From positions 248,001-312,000 of the forward strand of contig NZ_CABVQK010000001.1 of the NCBI RefSeq assembly GCF_902499335.1: a DNA stretch of 64,000 nt, read 5' to 3'. Source of the DNA: Burkholderia lata. Lineage in GTDB: Bacteria > Pseudomonadota > Gammaproteobacteria > Burkholderiales > Burkholderiaceae. Under the pieces are notes generated by a model that was given only the letters and a program-made list of their open reading frames with translations, was not told where the DNA came from and ran no database searches. Made by a program: the position numbers and the translations under genes. This document shows positions 44,837 to 54,338 of the stretch, piece by piece. Numbering within the stretch: position 1 is the stretch's first letter; every line of letters begins with the position of its first letter.

Positions 44837-45362
44837 AAATACAGTTTCAAACGCCGATTCTCCAATCGATTCTTTCATAGGAGTTGTTTATCCGGCTTGG
44901 ACGCTATCTTATTTTGGCGGTTGAAAGCCCCACCTGATTCCGCCGATTTGGCCTGTCAGCACTGCCTTGCAGGGCACCGGACGCCGATTTCTTCCCCGTT
45001 GGCGGCCGCATTACCTCCGCATCCTTTCTCTCAATAAACATAACCGGCTGATTCTAAATGAAATTAGAACACAGCATCTATCTCAATCCGGTTTAGTTTT
45101 GCCAAATATGCAGAAAGAGACGGAAACAGTTAAATCAGATCATTTCCGGATTCGAAAGACGATAACGTTTGCGGGACCGGCGCGATAAGGTTTGCATGCG
45201 CTGCAAGGCTGGCTGTTTTCAGCATTTAAGGGCCGGATGGAAATACGCCGAATCGGCCGGCGGGAGGAAGCAAAAAAGCGCGCCGGGCAACGATTGACCC
45301 GGGCGCGCTTCGGGCCGGCTCGCGCCGGCCGCTTGATGGCGGGATGACGCAGGTGTGCGGTC
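44837..45362. promoter_or_regulatory. AT-rich promoter region of the wsp operon
   Basis: About 500 bp. The stretch 45030-45130 is AT-rich against the background. It contains nested inverted repeats: TTCTAA/TTAGAA (45052-45057 and 45064-45069) within AACCGG/CCGGTT (45042-45047 and 45088-45093), plausible as an operator for the wsp genes. A 73-codon frame at 44967 has no ribosome site and is not called. The right part holds the terminator of the antiporter gene. Confidence 0.5.
45272..45310 (-). terminator. Intrinsic terminator of the antiporter gene
   Basis: On the minus strand, AAGCGCGCCCGG pairs with the complement of AAGCGCGCCGGG (one mismatch) around an 11-nt loop and is followed by six Ts. 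Lies 53 bp past the stop codon at 45363. Confidence 0.78.
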
Positions 45363-46946
45363 TTACCCTCGCGCGTGCTGCGCGGACACTTCCTGCAGGT
45401 CGAGGTCGCGCTCGAGCGCGTGCAGCATCTCGTCGTGGATGTGGCCCGATCGGTGCAGGCGCAACAGTTCCGCGCGCCCGGCCTTGATCGCGGCCAGCAC
45501 GACGTCGTAGTGCGCGGCTCGCACTTCTGCCGGATACATGGGCTCGTTCTTCGCCCTTTCCGTCAATTCCGCACGGTACGTGTACTGCTCGAGCAGGCGT
45601 GGATGGATCACGACCCCGTTCTCATCGCGCACGAGCGGCTGGATCGCCGCGAGCTGCGCCGCCTCGACGTACGCCCACGTCTGCGGCTCGGTCAGGTGAT
45701 GCGCCGCGCGCTCTTCGCGCTGCGGCAGGCGCAACAGCCGGATCAGCGGGCCGATCGTCGTGCCCTGCAGCAGCACGGTGACGAGAATCACCGCGAACGA
45801 CGCGACCAGGATCACGTCGCGGCCGGGCATCGCCTCAGGCAGCGACAGCGCGATCGCCAGCGTGACGACGCCGCGCATCCCGGCCCAGCTCATGATCGTC
45901 GCGGCCTTCCAGTCGGGCGCTTCGCCGCGCCGCGCGACCCCGCGCACCGGCCATTTCAGCGCCTCGACCGCGTAGATCCACACGAAACGCGACACGATCA
46001 CCGCCGCCAGCACCGCGAGCATCGGCGGCACCATCGTGGCGAGCACCTGCTCGAAGCCGCCGAGCCGGTGGATCGCGCCACGCAGCGACAGCCCGATCAG
46101 CACGAACACCATCGCTTCGAGCAGGAACACGATGACCTGCCAGAACGCGGTGCCGCGCGTGCGCACGGCCGCCGAGAACACCTCGTGCTGATGCCAGCCG
46201 ATGATCATGCCGGCCGTGACGGTGGCGATCACGCCGGACACCTCGACCATTTCGCCCGCGATATAGGCGATCCAGCCGGCGATCACCGCGACGGTGATCA
46301 CCAGATAGTCGTCGTCGAGCTGCTTCAGGAACCACACGACGAGCTTGCCGACCGCGAAGCCGATCGCCACGCCGCCGAACCCGAGCTCCGCGAAACGCAC
46401 GACCGCGTGCTCGAGGCTGAACGCACCGGTAAGCGCGGCCGCGACCGCGAAGCGGAACAGCACGAGGCCAGCCGCATCGTTCAGCAGGCTCTCGCCTTCG
46501 AGCAGCACCATCAGCCGGCGCGGCAGCGCGACGCGTTCGAGCACGGCCTTCGCGGCAACGGCGTCGGGCGGCGACACGATCGCGCCGAGTGCGAAACACG
46601 CGGCCCACGGCAGCGACGGCGCCACCCAGTGCACGGCGAAGCCGACCGCGAACGTCGTGAACACGACCGCGCCGATCGCGAGCAGCAGGATGCCGCCGAC
46701 GTTGCGCTTGAACTCCTCCCACACCGAGAAGTACGCACCGTCCATCAGCAGCGGCGGCAGGAACACCAGCAGCACCAGTTCGGGATCGAGATTGATCGGC
46801 GGCAGGCCGGGGATGAACGCGATGCCGATGCCGCCGATCAGCAGCGCGGCGGCAGGCGGCAGCCGCAGCCGCTTGGCGATGCATTCGAGCGCGACGATCG
46901 CAAGGAATGACAACAAAACCAGCTTGAATGCCGAGACGGGGGACAT
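45363..46946 (-). CDS. CPA1-family Na+(K+)/H+ antiporter
   Basis: A 527-residue antiporter with about twelve helices. Ion-binding signature GESLLNDAAGLVLF (about residues 150-163) has the ND motif; WAGMRGVVTLAIALSLPEA is the characteristic later motif. A soluble C-terminal tail (about 430-527) follows, as in the YjcE-like bacterial group. ATG 46946 with GAGG upstream. Stands alone with its own terminator. Confidence 0.88.
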   Translation of the reverse strand: MSPVSAFKLVLLSFLAIVALECIAKRLRLPPAAALLIGGIGIAFIPGLPPINLDPELVLLVFLPPLLMDGAYFSVWEEFKRNVGGILLLAIGAVVFTTFAVGFAVHWVAPSLPWAACFALGAIVSPPDAVAAKAVLERVALPRRLMVLLEGESLLNDAAGLVLFRFAVAAALTGAFSLEHAVVRFAELGFGGVAIGFAVGKLVVWFLKQLDDDYLVITVAVIAGWIAYIAGEMVEVSGVIATVTAGMIIGWHQHEVFSAAVRTRGTAFWQVIVFLLEAMVFVLIGLSLRGAIHRLGGFEQVLATMVPPMLAVLAAVIVSRFVWIYAVEALKWPVRGVARRGEAPDWKAATIMSWAGMRGVVTLAIALSLPEAMPGRDVILVASFAVILVTVLLQGTTIGPLIRLLRLPQREERAAHHLTEPQTWAYVEAAQLAAIQPLVRDENGVVIHPRLLEQYTYRAELTERAKNEPMYPAEVRAAHYDVVLAAIKAGRAELLRLHRSGHIHDEMLHALERDLDLQEVSAQHARG

Positions 46947-47199
46947 GAATCGACCTCGTGAAGAATGAATTCGCGCTTTCCGGCGTCGTACCCCGGTCGG
47001 CAGTTTCGCGCGATTACATCACGAGGCAAGGCCCGCAGTCGAGCGCGTTCGGGCAGCCCGCCGCGCGATGCGGGCACGGTACCCGCGCGATGCAGACCCG
47101 GCACCGGCCCGCTACGCGCGCCGCCATGAAAAATGGCACGCGGGCCGGCCCGATCGCCCGCCCGCGTGCCGTCGCGGCATCGCGCTGCCTGCCCGCGCG

Positions 47200-48633
47200 C
47201 TACCGGCGCCGCACGACCATCAGCCGCGGCTCGGTCATGTCCTCGATCGCGTAGCGGATCCCTTCGCGGCCGAGGCCCGAATCCTTCACGCCGCCGTACG
47301 GCATGTTATCGACGCGGAACGACGGGACGTCGTTGATCACGACGCCGCCGACCTCCAGCTCGTCCCACGCGCGCTGCGCATGCGTGAGCGAATCGGTGAA
47401 CACGCCGGCCTGCAGCCCGAAGTCGCTGTCGTTCACGCGCGCGAGCGCGTCGTCGAAGCGGTCGAACTTCTCGAGGATCGCAACAGGGCCGAACGCCTCC
47501 TTCCGGTACAGGTCCTGCTCATGCCCGACGTTTTCCAGCAGCGTCGCCTCGAACATCGCGCCATCGACCTTGCCGCCCGCGACGATCTTCGCGCCTGCCG
47601 CGACCGCCGCGTCCATCCAGCCCGACAGCCGGCGCGACTCGGATTCGGAGATCATCGGGCCGACGAACGTCGACGGATCCTTCGGATCGCCCATCTTCAG
47701 CGAACGCGTCTTCGCGATCAGCTTCTCGCGCAGCGCGTCGTACAGATCGGCATGCACGAGGATCCGCTGTACGCCGATGCAGCTCTGGCCCGACTGGTAG
47801 TACGCGCCGAACGCAAGGCGCTCGACCACGTAGTCGAGTTGGTCGCGCTGGTCCGCATCGACGATCGCGGCCGCGTTGCCGCCAAGCTCCAGCACGACTT
47901 TCTTCTTGCCGGCCTTCTCCTTCAGCGCCCAGCCGACGGCCGGCGAACCCGTGAACGACAGCAGCTTGAAGCGCTCGTCGGTCGTGAACAGGTCGGCGCC
48001 GTCCCGATGCGCGGGCAGCACCGAGAACGCACCCTTCGGCAGGTCGGTTTCCGCGAGCACCTCGCCGATGATCAGCGCGCCGATCGGCGTGCGGCTCGCC
48101 GGTTTCAGCACGAACGGACAGCCGGCCGCGAGCGCGGGCGCAACCTTATGCGCGGCGAGGTTCAGCGGGAAGTTGAACGGCGAGATGAACGAGCACGGGC
48201 CGACCGGCACGCGCTTCGTGTAGCCCGTATAGCCCTGCGCACGCGCGGAGATCTCGAGGTTGATGATCTCGCCGTCGATGCGCACCGATTCCTCGGACGC
48301 CACGCGGAACGTGTCGATCAGGCGCGTTACTTCGCCCTTCGAATCGTTGATCGGCTTGCCGGCCTCGATGCACAGCGCCTCGGCCAGCTCGTCGAAACGC
48401 TCGCGGAAGCGCGCGACACAATGGTCGAGCACGGCCTGCCGCTTGTAGGCCGGCAGCTCGCGCATCGGCTTCGCGGCGGCAACCGCCGCGCCGATCGCCG
48501 CGTCGATGGCCTTCGCGTCGGCCATCGCGACGCGGGTCGCGACCTTGCCGCTGAACTTGTCCGTCACTTCCAGATCGGTGTTCGCGTAGACGGCTTCGTT
48601 GGCGAGGTAGTACGGATAGGTTTCCTTCAACAT
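47200..48633 (-). CDS. NAD(P)-dependent aldehyde dehydrogenase
   Basis: A 477-residue ALDH-superfamily enzyme: cofactor/active-site motifs SPFNFPLNLAAHKVAPALAAG, KPASRTP, FTGSPAVGW, catalytic Glu in ELGGNAAAI and catalytic Cys in YQSGQSCIGVQR, C-terminal KDSGLGREGIRYAI. AAGGAG precedes ATG 48633. Located 29 bp downstream of an acetolactate-synthase-like gene on the same strand, a pairing that recurs in Burkholderia; the aldehyde substrate is unknown. Confidence 0.88.
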   Translation of the reverse strand: MLKETYPYYLANEAVYANTDLEVTDKFSGKVATRVAMADAKAIDAAIGAAVAAAKPMRELPAYKRQAVLDHCVARFRERFDELAEALCIEAGKPINDSKGEVTRLIDTFRVASEESVRIDGEIINLEISARAQGYTGYTKRVPVGPCSFISPFNFPLNLAAHKVAPALAAGCPFVLKPASRTPIGALIIGEVLAETDLPKGAFSVLPAHRDGADLFTTDERFKLLSFTGSPAVGWALKEKAGKKKVVLELGGNAAAIVDADQRDQLDYVVERLAFGAYYQSGQSCIGVQRILVHADLYDALREKLIAKTRSLKMGDPKDPSTFVGPMISESESRRLSGWMDAAVAAGAKIVAGGKVDGAMFEATLLENVGHEQDLYRKEAFGPVAILEKFDRFDDALARVNDSDFGLQAGVFTDSLTHAQRAWDELEVGGVVINDVPSFRVDNMPYGGVKDSGLGREGIRYAIEDMTEPRLMVVRRR

Positions 48634-48662
48634 GGAACGACTCCTTCCTGTGAACGGGACAT

Positions 48663-50303
48663 TCAGAGTTGCGCCGACAGGCGCTTGATCTCGCGGTTCA
48701 GCACGCGCTCGTTGTCCGAGTAATCGATCGGCACGTCGATCACGTGCACACCCGGCGACGAGAAACACTCGCGCAGCAGCGGCTCGAGATCGTCGGCCGA
48801 TTCGACGCGGTGCCCGTGCGCACCGTAGCTTTGCGCATACGACACGAAATCGGGGTTCTGCAGCGTCATCGCGAAATCGGGGAAGTTCATGTTCTCCTGC
48901 TTCCAGCGGATCATCCCGAACGCGTCGTCGCGCAGGATCATCACGACGAGGTCGAGCTTCAGCCGCACGGCCGTTTCGAGCTCCTGCGAATTCATCATGA
49001 AGCCGCCGTCGCCGCACACGGCGATCACCTTGCGCTGCGGATGCACGATCTTCGTCGCGATCGCCGACGGCAAGCCCGCGCCCATCGACGCGAGCGCGTT
49101 GTCGAGCAGCAGCGAATTCGGCTCATGCGCGCGCCAGTACCGCGCAAACCAGATCTTGTACATCCCGTTGTCGAGACAGACGATGCCGTCGACCGGCATT
49201 GCGTTGTACAGATCGTTGACGATCCGCACCGGGTACATCGGGAAGCGCGGATCGTGCTGGCCCTTCTCCAGATGGGCGTCGAAATGCTCCTTGATCATCG
49301 CGAAGCGCGCGAAATCCCAGTGCGGCTGCGGCGCGAGCGCCTCCTTCATCTGCCACACCGCGTTCGCGATGTCGCCGACCACCTCGATCTGCGGGAAGTA
49401 GACGGGATCGACCTGCGCGCCGAGGAAGTTCACGTGGATCACGGTCTTGTCGTCGGTACGCATGAAGAATGGCGGCTTCTCGATCACGTCGTGGCCGACG
49501 TTGATGATGCAGTCCGCATGCTCGATCGCGCGGTGCACGAAATCGCCATCGGACAGCGTCGCGTTGCCGAGCCACATCGGGTGGGTCTCGTCGATCACGC
49601 CCTTGCCCATCTGCGTCGTGAAGAACGGGATGCCCGTCTTGTCGACGAATTCGAGCAGCATCTTGCAGGTGGTCTTGCGGTTGCCCCCTGCGCCGATCAT
49701 CAGCAGCGGATGGCGCGCGGCCTGGATCGCGTCGACCGCATGCGCGATCGCCTTCTCCTCGGCCACCGGCCGCCGGCTGTAGCTGCGCGGGATCGGCTTG
49801 CCGTCGCCCTCCTCGTGCGCGATGTCTTCCGGCAGTTCGAGGTGCGCGGCGCCCGGGCGCTCTTCCTCCGCGCGGCGGAACGCCTCGCGCACGGCCGACG
49901 GGATGTTGCCGATCGACACGATCTGCCGCGTGAACTTCGTGAGCGGCTGCATCATGTCGACCACGTCGACGATCTGGAAGTGGCCCTGCTTGCTGGACTT
50001 GATCGGCTTCTGCCCGGTGATCATCAGCATCGGCATCCCGCCGAGCTGCGCATACGCGGCAGCCGTCACGAAGTTCGTCGCGCCGGGCCCGAGCGTGGCG
50101 ATACACACGCCGGTGCGGCCCGTCAGGCGGCCGTAGGTGGCGGCCATGAACCCGGCCGCCTGCTCGTGCCGGGTCAGCACGAGCTTGATCTTCGATCGCC
50201 GCAGCGATTCGAGCAGATCGAGGTTTTCCTCGCCGGGAATGCCGAACACGTACTCGACGCCTTCGGCTTCCAGCGACTTCACGAACAGATCCGATGCTTT
50301 CAT
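48663..50303 (-). CDS. Acetolactate-synthase-like thiamine-diphosphate enzyme
   Basis: A 546-residue ThDP enzyme of the IlvB type: N-terminal Pyr domain with the catalytic glutamate in TRHEQAAGFMA and FGIPGEENLDLL, central domain (about 190-330), C-terminal PP domain with the ThDP motif CGDGGFMMNSQELETA. No regulatory-subunit gene is adjacent, so it is probably a catabolic or stand-alone enzyme acting on pyruvate or a related 2-oxoacid. ATG 50303. First gene of a pair with aldehyde dehydrogenase. Confidence 0.84.
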   Translation of the reverse strand: MKASDLFVKSLEAEGVEYVFGIPGEENLDLLESLRRSKIKLVLTRHEQAAGFMAATYGRLTGRTGVCIATLGPGATNFVTAAAYAQLGGMPMLMITGQKPIKSSKQGHFQIVDVVDMMQPLTKFTRQIVSIGNIPSAVREAFRRAEEERPGAAHLELPEDIAHEEGDGKPIPRSYSRRPVAEEKAIAHAVDAIQAARHPLLMIGAGGNRKTTCKMLLEFVDKTGIPFFTTQMGKGVIDETHPMWLGNATLSDGDFVHRAIEHADCIINVGHDVIEKPPFFMRTDDKTVIHVNFLGAQVDPVYFPQIEVVGDIANAVWQMKEALAPQPHWDFARFAMIKEHFDAHLEKGQHDPRFPMYPVRIVNDLYNAMPVDGIVCLDNGMYKIWFARYWRAHEPNSLLLDNALASMGAGLPSAIATKIVHPQRKVIAVCGDGGFMMNSQELETAVRLKLDLVVMILRDDAFGMIRWKQENMNFPDFAMTLQNPDFVSYAQSYGAHGHRVESADDLEPLLRECFSSPGVHVIDVPIDYSDNERVLNREIKRLSAQL

Positions 50304-50634
50304 GGGGGACTCTCGGTTGATGCCGCCTGCCCGGCCTACGGACACGCAGCGTTCAGAACGCGCGCCGGCCTACGGCACGCGGACGCTTTACCTACTGGAC
50401 ACAAACCACGGCACTGCCCGCCGCGCAACCCACGCTGCACGGCGGCGCCTCCGGATACCGGAGGACAAACGGACCCGCCCGCGCGCGGCAAGCACGCACG
50501 GGCGGCAAAGACGATTTTGATTGTAGACGGATTCGGAAGATCCCGACTTCGGCCGAATGGCCAATTGGCACGCAAACGAAGCCGGCGGCCCTACTGTAGC
50601 GGCAACGGAATTCAACACACCAAACCTGTGAACC
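50304..50634. promoter_or_regulatory. Intergenic region between the ALS-like gene and the toxin-antitoxin pair
   Basis: About 330 bp carrying both divergent promoters. A 7-bp hairpin CCTCCGG/CCGGAGG with loop ATA lies at 50448-50464. At its right end the 10-bp palindrome AACCATGGTT (50631-50640) overlaps the toxin start codon and may be an autoregulatory operator. No gene supported. Confidence 0.45.
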
Positions 50635-50973
50635 ATGGTTGACATACTGCAATCGATGCCCTACAGTGCGCCTACGTTCAGCATCCGGACCACCGGCGTC
50701 TTCGACGCCTGGTTCGCCGGCCTGCAGGATCGCGTCGCGAAGCGCCGCATCCAGGCACGCATCGATCGTCTCTCGATGGGCAATCCGGGCGACTGGAAGT
50801 CCGCCGGCTCGCCGGTCGTCGAGATGCGGATCGACCACGGCCCCGGCTATCGCGTCTACTACGTCCGGCGCGGAACGATCTGGGTCATCCTGCTCTGCGG
50901 CGGCGATAAATCGACGCAACAGGCCGACATCCGCGCCGCGCACGCGATGCTCGCGCATCTCGACATGGAGTAA
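50635..50973 (+). CDS. HigB/RelE-like toxin of a type II toxin-antitoxin module
   Basis: A 112-residue protein of the addiction-module killer-protein family (RelE/ParE superfamily): GVFDAWFAGLQDRVAKRRIQ, GNPGDWKSAGSPVVEMRIDH, YRVYYVRRGTIWVILLCGGDK. Family role: mRNA interferase acting at the ribosome or gyrase poison. The start may be ATG 50635 or ATG 50656; neither has a good ribosome site, while the antitoxin has a strong one, giving the expected excess of antitoxin. The toxin-first order is the HigBA arrangement. Three bases separate it from the antitoxin start. Confidence 0.82.
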   Translation: MVDILQSMPYSAPTFSIRTTGVFDAWFAGLQDRVAKRRIQARIDRLSMGNPGDWKSAGSPVVEMRIDHGPGYRVYYVRRGTIWVILLCGGDKSTQQADIRAAHAMLAHLDME

Positions 50974-50976
50974 CCG

Positions 50977-51276
50977 ATGGACAAGATCAGCACCCGGCCG
51001 TGGGATTCGGCCGATCACCTGAAAACCGAAGACGACATGGCCGACTACTTCGAAGCGTGCCTGCAGGAAGCCGGCGACGATCCGGCCTTCATCGCGCACG
51101 CGCTCGGCGTGATCGCGCGTGCACGCGGCATGTCGCAGGTCGCGCGCGATGCGGGCCTGTCGCGCGAAGGGCTGTACAAGGCGCTGTCGCACGACGGCAA
51201 CCCAAGCTTCGGCACGATCCTGAAGGTCATCAAGGCGCTCGGCCTGCAACTGCACGGTTCGAAAGCGCACGCGTGA
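50977..51276 (+). CDS. HigA-like antitoxin (Xre-type HTH)
   Basis: A 99-residue antitoxin with an HTH (IARARGMSQVARDAGLSREGLYKALS, about residues 47-72) that would bind the operon promoter, and an N-terminal region for toxin binding (TEDDMADYFEACLQEAG). GGAG lies 6 nt before ATG 50977, inside the toxin's last codons, so translation is coupled. Confidence 0.84.
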   Translation: MDKISTRPWDSADHLKTEDDMADYFEACLQEAGDDPAFIAHALGVIARARGMSQVARDAGLSREGLYKALSHDGNPSFGTILKVIKALGLQLHGSKAHA

Positions 51277-51324
51277 TACGCGGGCGCGGCCCGTCGCGCC
51301 CGCCGCGCGATACCGGTGGCCGCG

Positions 51325-52611
51325 TCAGTGCAGCCAGCCGGCCGCCCAGCGCGGCACCAGCGACACCAGATACAACCCGAGCCCGATCAGTCCGCCAACC
51401 AGCGTGCCGTTGATGCGGATGTACTGCAAATCCTTGCCGATGTTCAGCTCGATCTGCTGCGACATCTCGCGCGCATCCCAGTTGCGCACCGTGTCGCGAA
51501 TGTGACGCATCAGGAAATCCGCGAAATCCGGCGCCATCTCGTGCACGGCCTTCTCGACGTGCTCGTTCAGCGACGCGCGCAATGCCGGGCTCTCCGCCAG
51601 CCGCGCACCGAGCCAGCCGCCGAGCGTCGCGGCCTGCCGGTGCAGCGCCGAATCGGAGCGCGCGAGATCGGCCTTCAGCCACGCGCGCAACTGGTCCCAC
51701 AAGTCGCGCACATACTCGTTGAACGCGGCGCCGTCGCGGATATAGCGCTTGATCTCCTCGCCCTTCTCGATGAACGCGGGATCGTGCTTCAACCGCTCGG
51801 TCAAGCGCACGACCGTCCGGTCGAAGCGTTGCCGCAGTTCGTGCTCGGGGTCGGCCGCCACGCCTTCCAGCACGCGGCTCACCGCGCTCGCGAGCATCCG
51901 CGCGCCGTTCTCGCCGAACCACTGCGTCGGCATGATCTTCTCGACTTTCGGGTACTGCGTCTTCAGCCATTCGACGATGAAGCCCGCGATCACCTCGCGG
52001 TTCTCCTCCTTGTCGAGCACGTCGACCACTTGTTCGATCGCGTCGTCGAGCAGCGCCTGGTGGCGGCCGTCCTTCGTCAGCGTGTCGAGGATCGCGCCGG
52101 CCGATTGCGACAGGTCGACCCGGTCGATCACCGCCCGAAACGCGTCGTGGACGAACGACTGGATCCGCGCGTCGTCGGTCATGTCGAGCGCGAAACTCAT
52201 CAGCTTCGTCACATAGCCGCCGAGCGCATCGGTGTTCGCCGGCTCGCCGAGCCACGCGCCGAGTTTCTGCGCTGGATCGTGCTGGCGGATCTGCGCGGCG
52301 AGCGCGTCGGGGCCGAGGAACTTCTCGCGCACGAACACCGCGAGGTTGTCGGCGATCTTGTCCTTGTTCTTCGGAATGATCTCGGTATGGCGCGACACGA
52401 ACGGGATCGGCACACGGCGGAACAGCGCGACGACCGCGAACCAGTCGGCGAGCGCGCCGACCATCGCGGCTTCCGCCACGGCCTTGAAGCCGTCGACCCA
52501 CGGGCCGCGCGGCAGCAGGATCGTCGTGACGAACACCGCGACGGCGGCCAGCAGCAGCCAAAGCGCGCGGCGCTTGCTGCGTTTCAGTTCGAGGGCTTTG
52601 TCTGGCGTCAT
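51325..52611 (-). CDS. DUF445 family membrane protein
   Basis: A 428-residue DUF445 protein (YjiN-like): an N-terminal membrane helix (ALWLLLAAVAVFVTTILL), the family signature ALADWFAVVALFRRVPIPFV near residue 55, a long helical cytoplasmic or periplasmic middle, and a C-terminal helix pair (NGTLVGGLIGLGLYLVSLVP). Function unknown. ATG 52611 is used; a TTG two codons upstream is also possible. Confidence 0.83.
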   Translation of the reverse strand: MTPDKALELKRSKRRALWLLLAAVAVFVTTILLPRGPWVDGFKAVAEAAMVGALADWFAVVALFRRVPIPFVSRHTEIIPKNKDKIADNLAVFVREKFLGPDALAAQIRQHDPAQKLGAWLGEPANTDALGGYVTKLMSFALDMTDDARIQSFVHDAFRAVIDRVDLSQSAGAILDTLTKDGRHQALLDDAIEQVVDVLDKEENREVIAGFIVEWLKTQYPKVEKIMPTQWFGENGARMLASAVSRVLEGVAADPEHELRQRFDRTVVRLTERLKHDPAFIEKGEEIKRYIRDGAAFNEYVRDLWDQLRAWLKADLARSDSALHRQAATLGGWLGARLAESPALRASLNEHVEKAVHEMAPDFADFLMRHIRDTVRNWDAREMSQQIELNIGKDLQYIRINGTLVGGLIGLGLYLVSLVPRWAAGWLH

Positions 52612-52781
52612 GGGCAACCGGTCGGGCGAACGATGCCGCTAATATGCACCGGTTGCGGTGCTGCCGACAAACATTGCGACGCCCATCGTGCGGGCGGCAC
52701 TGCGCCGGATCGGACCGGCAGATCGCGCACGGCGCCGGCCGGCATCGCTACCGCATGTCGGGCCGGCCGACCGTGCGCCTG

Positions 52782-54002
52782 CTACATGAACGTCTTCAGG
52801 TTCACTGCCGGATCGGCGAGCTTCACCGGATCGGGCACCGCCCCCGCCGCGATCAGCCGACGCGACGCACCGATGTCGCGCCCCAGGTTCGCCGCGGCCA
52901 CCGCAACGATCCTGCCGTCGTCGCCCAGCCCGAACACCGTGAACGGCCCGTTCCCCGGATCGCCGCGCACGACGATCGTGCGTTCACTGCCGAACAGCCC
53001 GAGCATCTGCAGGTTGCAATCGTATTGATCGGACCACAGCCACGGCAACTCGGCATAGGTTTCGTCGGCGCCGAGCAGGTTCGCGGCCGCGACGGCCGGC
53101 TGGTTTTCGGCTACCTGCCACGATTCGATCCGCACGTGACGCCCGAGCAGCGGATTGAAATGCATCGTCACCTCGCCCGCCGCGAAGATCGCGGGATCGA
53201 CCGTGCGGCAGCCCGCGTCGACACGTATCCCGTTGTCGACATCGAGCCCCGCCGCTTGCGCCAGCTCGATATTGGGCACCACGCCGATGCCGACCACGAC
53301 GAGGTCGGCCGGCACATCGCCGCGATCGGTCTCGACGATCGCGCCGCCGCCCGGTGCGCGACGGATCGCGCGCGGCAGCGTCGCCATCTGGAAGACCACA
53401 CCGCGCGCATCATGCAACTGATGCGCGTACGCGCCGACGACTTCCGGCAACGCGCGCTGCAGCAAGCGCGGTGCCGGATCGATCACCGTCACGTCGCAAC
53501 CGAGCTGGCGCGCCGCCGCCGCAACCTCGAGGCCGATGAAGCCGCCGCCGAGCACCGCCACGCGGCGGCCCGGCGAAAGCTGCGTGCGCAACGCACGCGC
53601 ATCGTCGACCGTGCGGACGTAATGCGGCCTGACGCCTTCGTCGATCGCCCCGCCAAACGTGCGCACCCGCGAGCCCGTCGCGAGCACGAGCCGCGCATAA
53701 GGCAGCGTCGTGCCGTCGTCGAGCCGCACGCGCTGCACATCGCGTTCGATCGCGTCGACACGCGTGCCGAGCCGCAACTCGATACGCTGCGCGTCGTACC
53801 ACGCGGCGTCGCGCACGAACGCACGCTGCTCGCCGCCGTCCGTCAACAGCGCATCCTTCGACAGCGCAGGCCGGTCGTACGGCAGCTCGCGCTCGGCGCC
53901 GATCATCACGATGCGCGCCGCGGCATCGCGCTCGCGCAGCGCTTCGGCCGTGCGCCGCGCGGCATGCCCGGCGCCGACGATCACGAACGGATCAGCCGAC
54001 AT
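52782..54002 (-). CDS. andAa: Anthranilate 1,2-dioxygenase ferredoxin reductase, AndAa
   Basis: A 406-residue FAD/NADH reductase that passes electrons to the Rieske ferredoxin AndAb. FAD motif VIVGAGHAARRTAEAL (residues 7-22), NAD motif VAVLGGGFIGLEVAAAA, and the second FAD motif VDPAIFAAGEVT; the C-terminal domain ends DPAVNLKTFM. It overlaps the ferredoxin gene by 11 bp. Order large subunit, small subunit, ferredoxin, reductase with a divergent AraC-type gene matches andAcAdAbAa of Burkholderia cepacia DBO1 (established knowledge). Confidence 0.88.
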   Translation of the reverse strand: MSADPFVIVGAGHAARRTAEALRERDAAARIVMIGAERELPYDRPALSKDALLTDGGEQRAFVRDAAWYDAQRIELRLGTRVDAIERDVQRVRLDDGTTLPYARLVLATGSRVRTFGGAIDEGVRPHYVRTVDDARALRTQLSPGRRVAVLGGGFIGLEVAAAARQLGCDVTVIDPAPRLLQRALPEVVGAYAHQLHDARGVVFQMATLPRAIRRAPGGGAIVETDRGDVPADLVVVGIGVVPNIELAQAAGLDVDNGIRVDAGCRTVDPAIFAAGEVTMHFNPLLGRHVRIESWQVAENQPAVAAANLLGADETYAELPWLWSDQYDCNLQMLGLFGSERTIVVRGDPGNGPFTVFGLGDDGRIVAVAAANLGRDIGASRRLIAAGAVPDPVKLADPAVNLKTFM

Positions 54003-54318
54003 TGACTTCCACCTGCCCGTCGACGATCCGGAGCGGATAGGTCCGCACCGGTTCGGTGATTGGCGCGCATTTCGGCGCGCCGGTGCGAATGTCGATCAGC
54101 CCCTGGTGCAGCGGGCATTCGACGCAGCCATCCTCCACATAGCCTTCGGACAGCCGCGCATGGCCGTGCGTGCAAAGATCGTGCATCGCGAACAGTTCGT
54201 CGCCGATCCGGAACACGGCGATCGGCTTCTGGCCGGCGACGCGCGCTGCCGGTTCGTCTTCTGAGAATTCGTCGAAAGTGCCAAGCGGATGCCACTCGGC
54301 GAGCGTTGCTTCGGTCAT
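53992..54318 (-). CDS. andAb: Anthranilate 1,2-dioxygenase Rieske ferredoxin, AndAb
   Basis: A 108-residue Rieske [2Fe-2S] ferredoxin with ligands in CTHGHARLSEG and CVECPLHQG (Cys-X-His ... Cys-X2-His). Carries electrons from AndAa to the oxygenase. ATG 54318; 20 bp downstream of the small-subunit gene. Confidence 0.9.
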   Translation of the reverse strand: MTEATLAEWHPLGTFDEFSEDEPAARVAGQKPIAVFRIGDELFAMHDLCTHGHARLSEGYVEDGCVECPLHQGLIDIRTGAPKCAPITEPVRTYPLRIVDGQVEVNVG

Positions 54319-54338
54319 GTCTGTTCCTTGCTTCCGTA

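Noticed and set aside
44967..45188. 73-codon ORF in the wsp promoter region
   Set aside because: No ribosome site and no family resemblance; it crosses the AT-rich regulatory segment.
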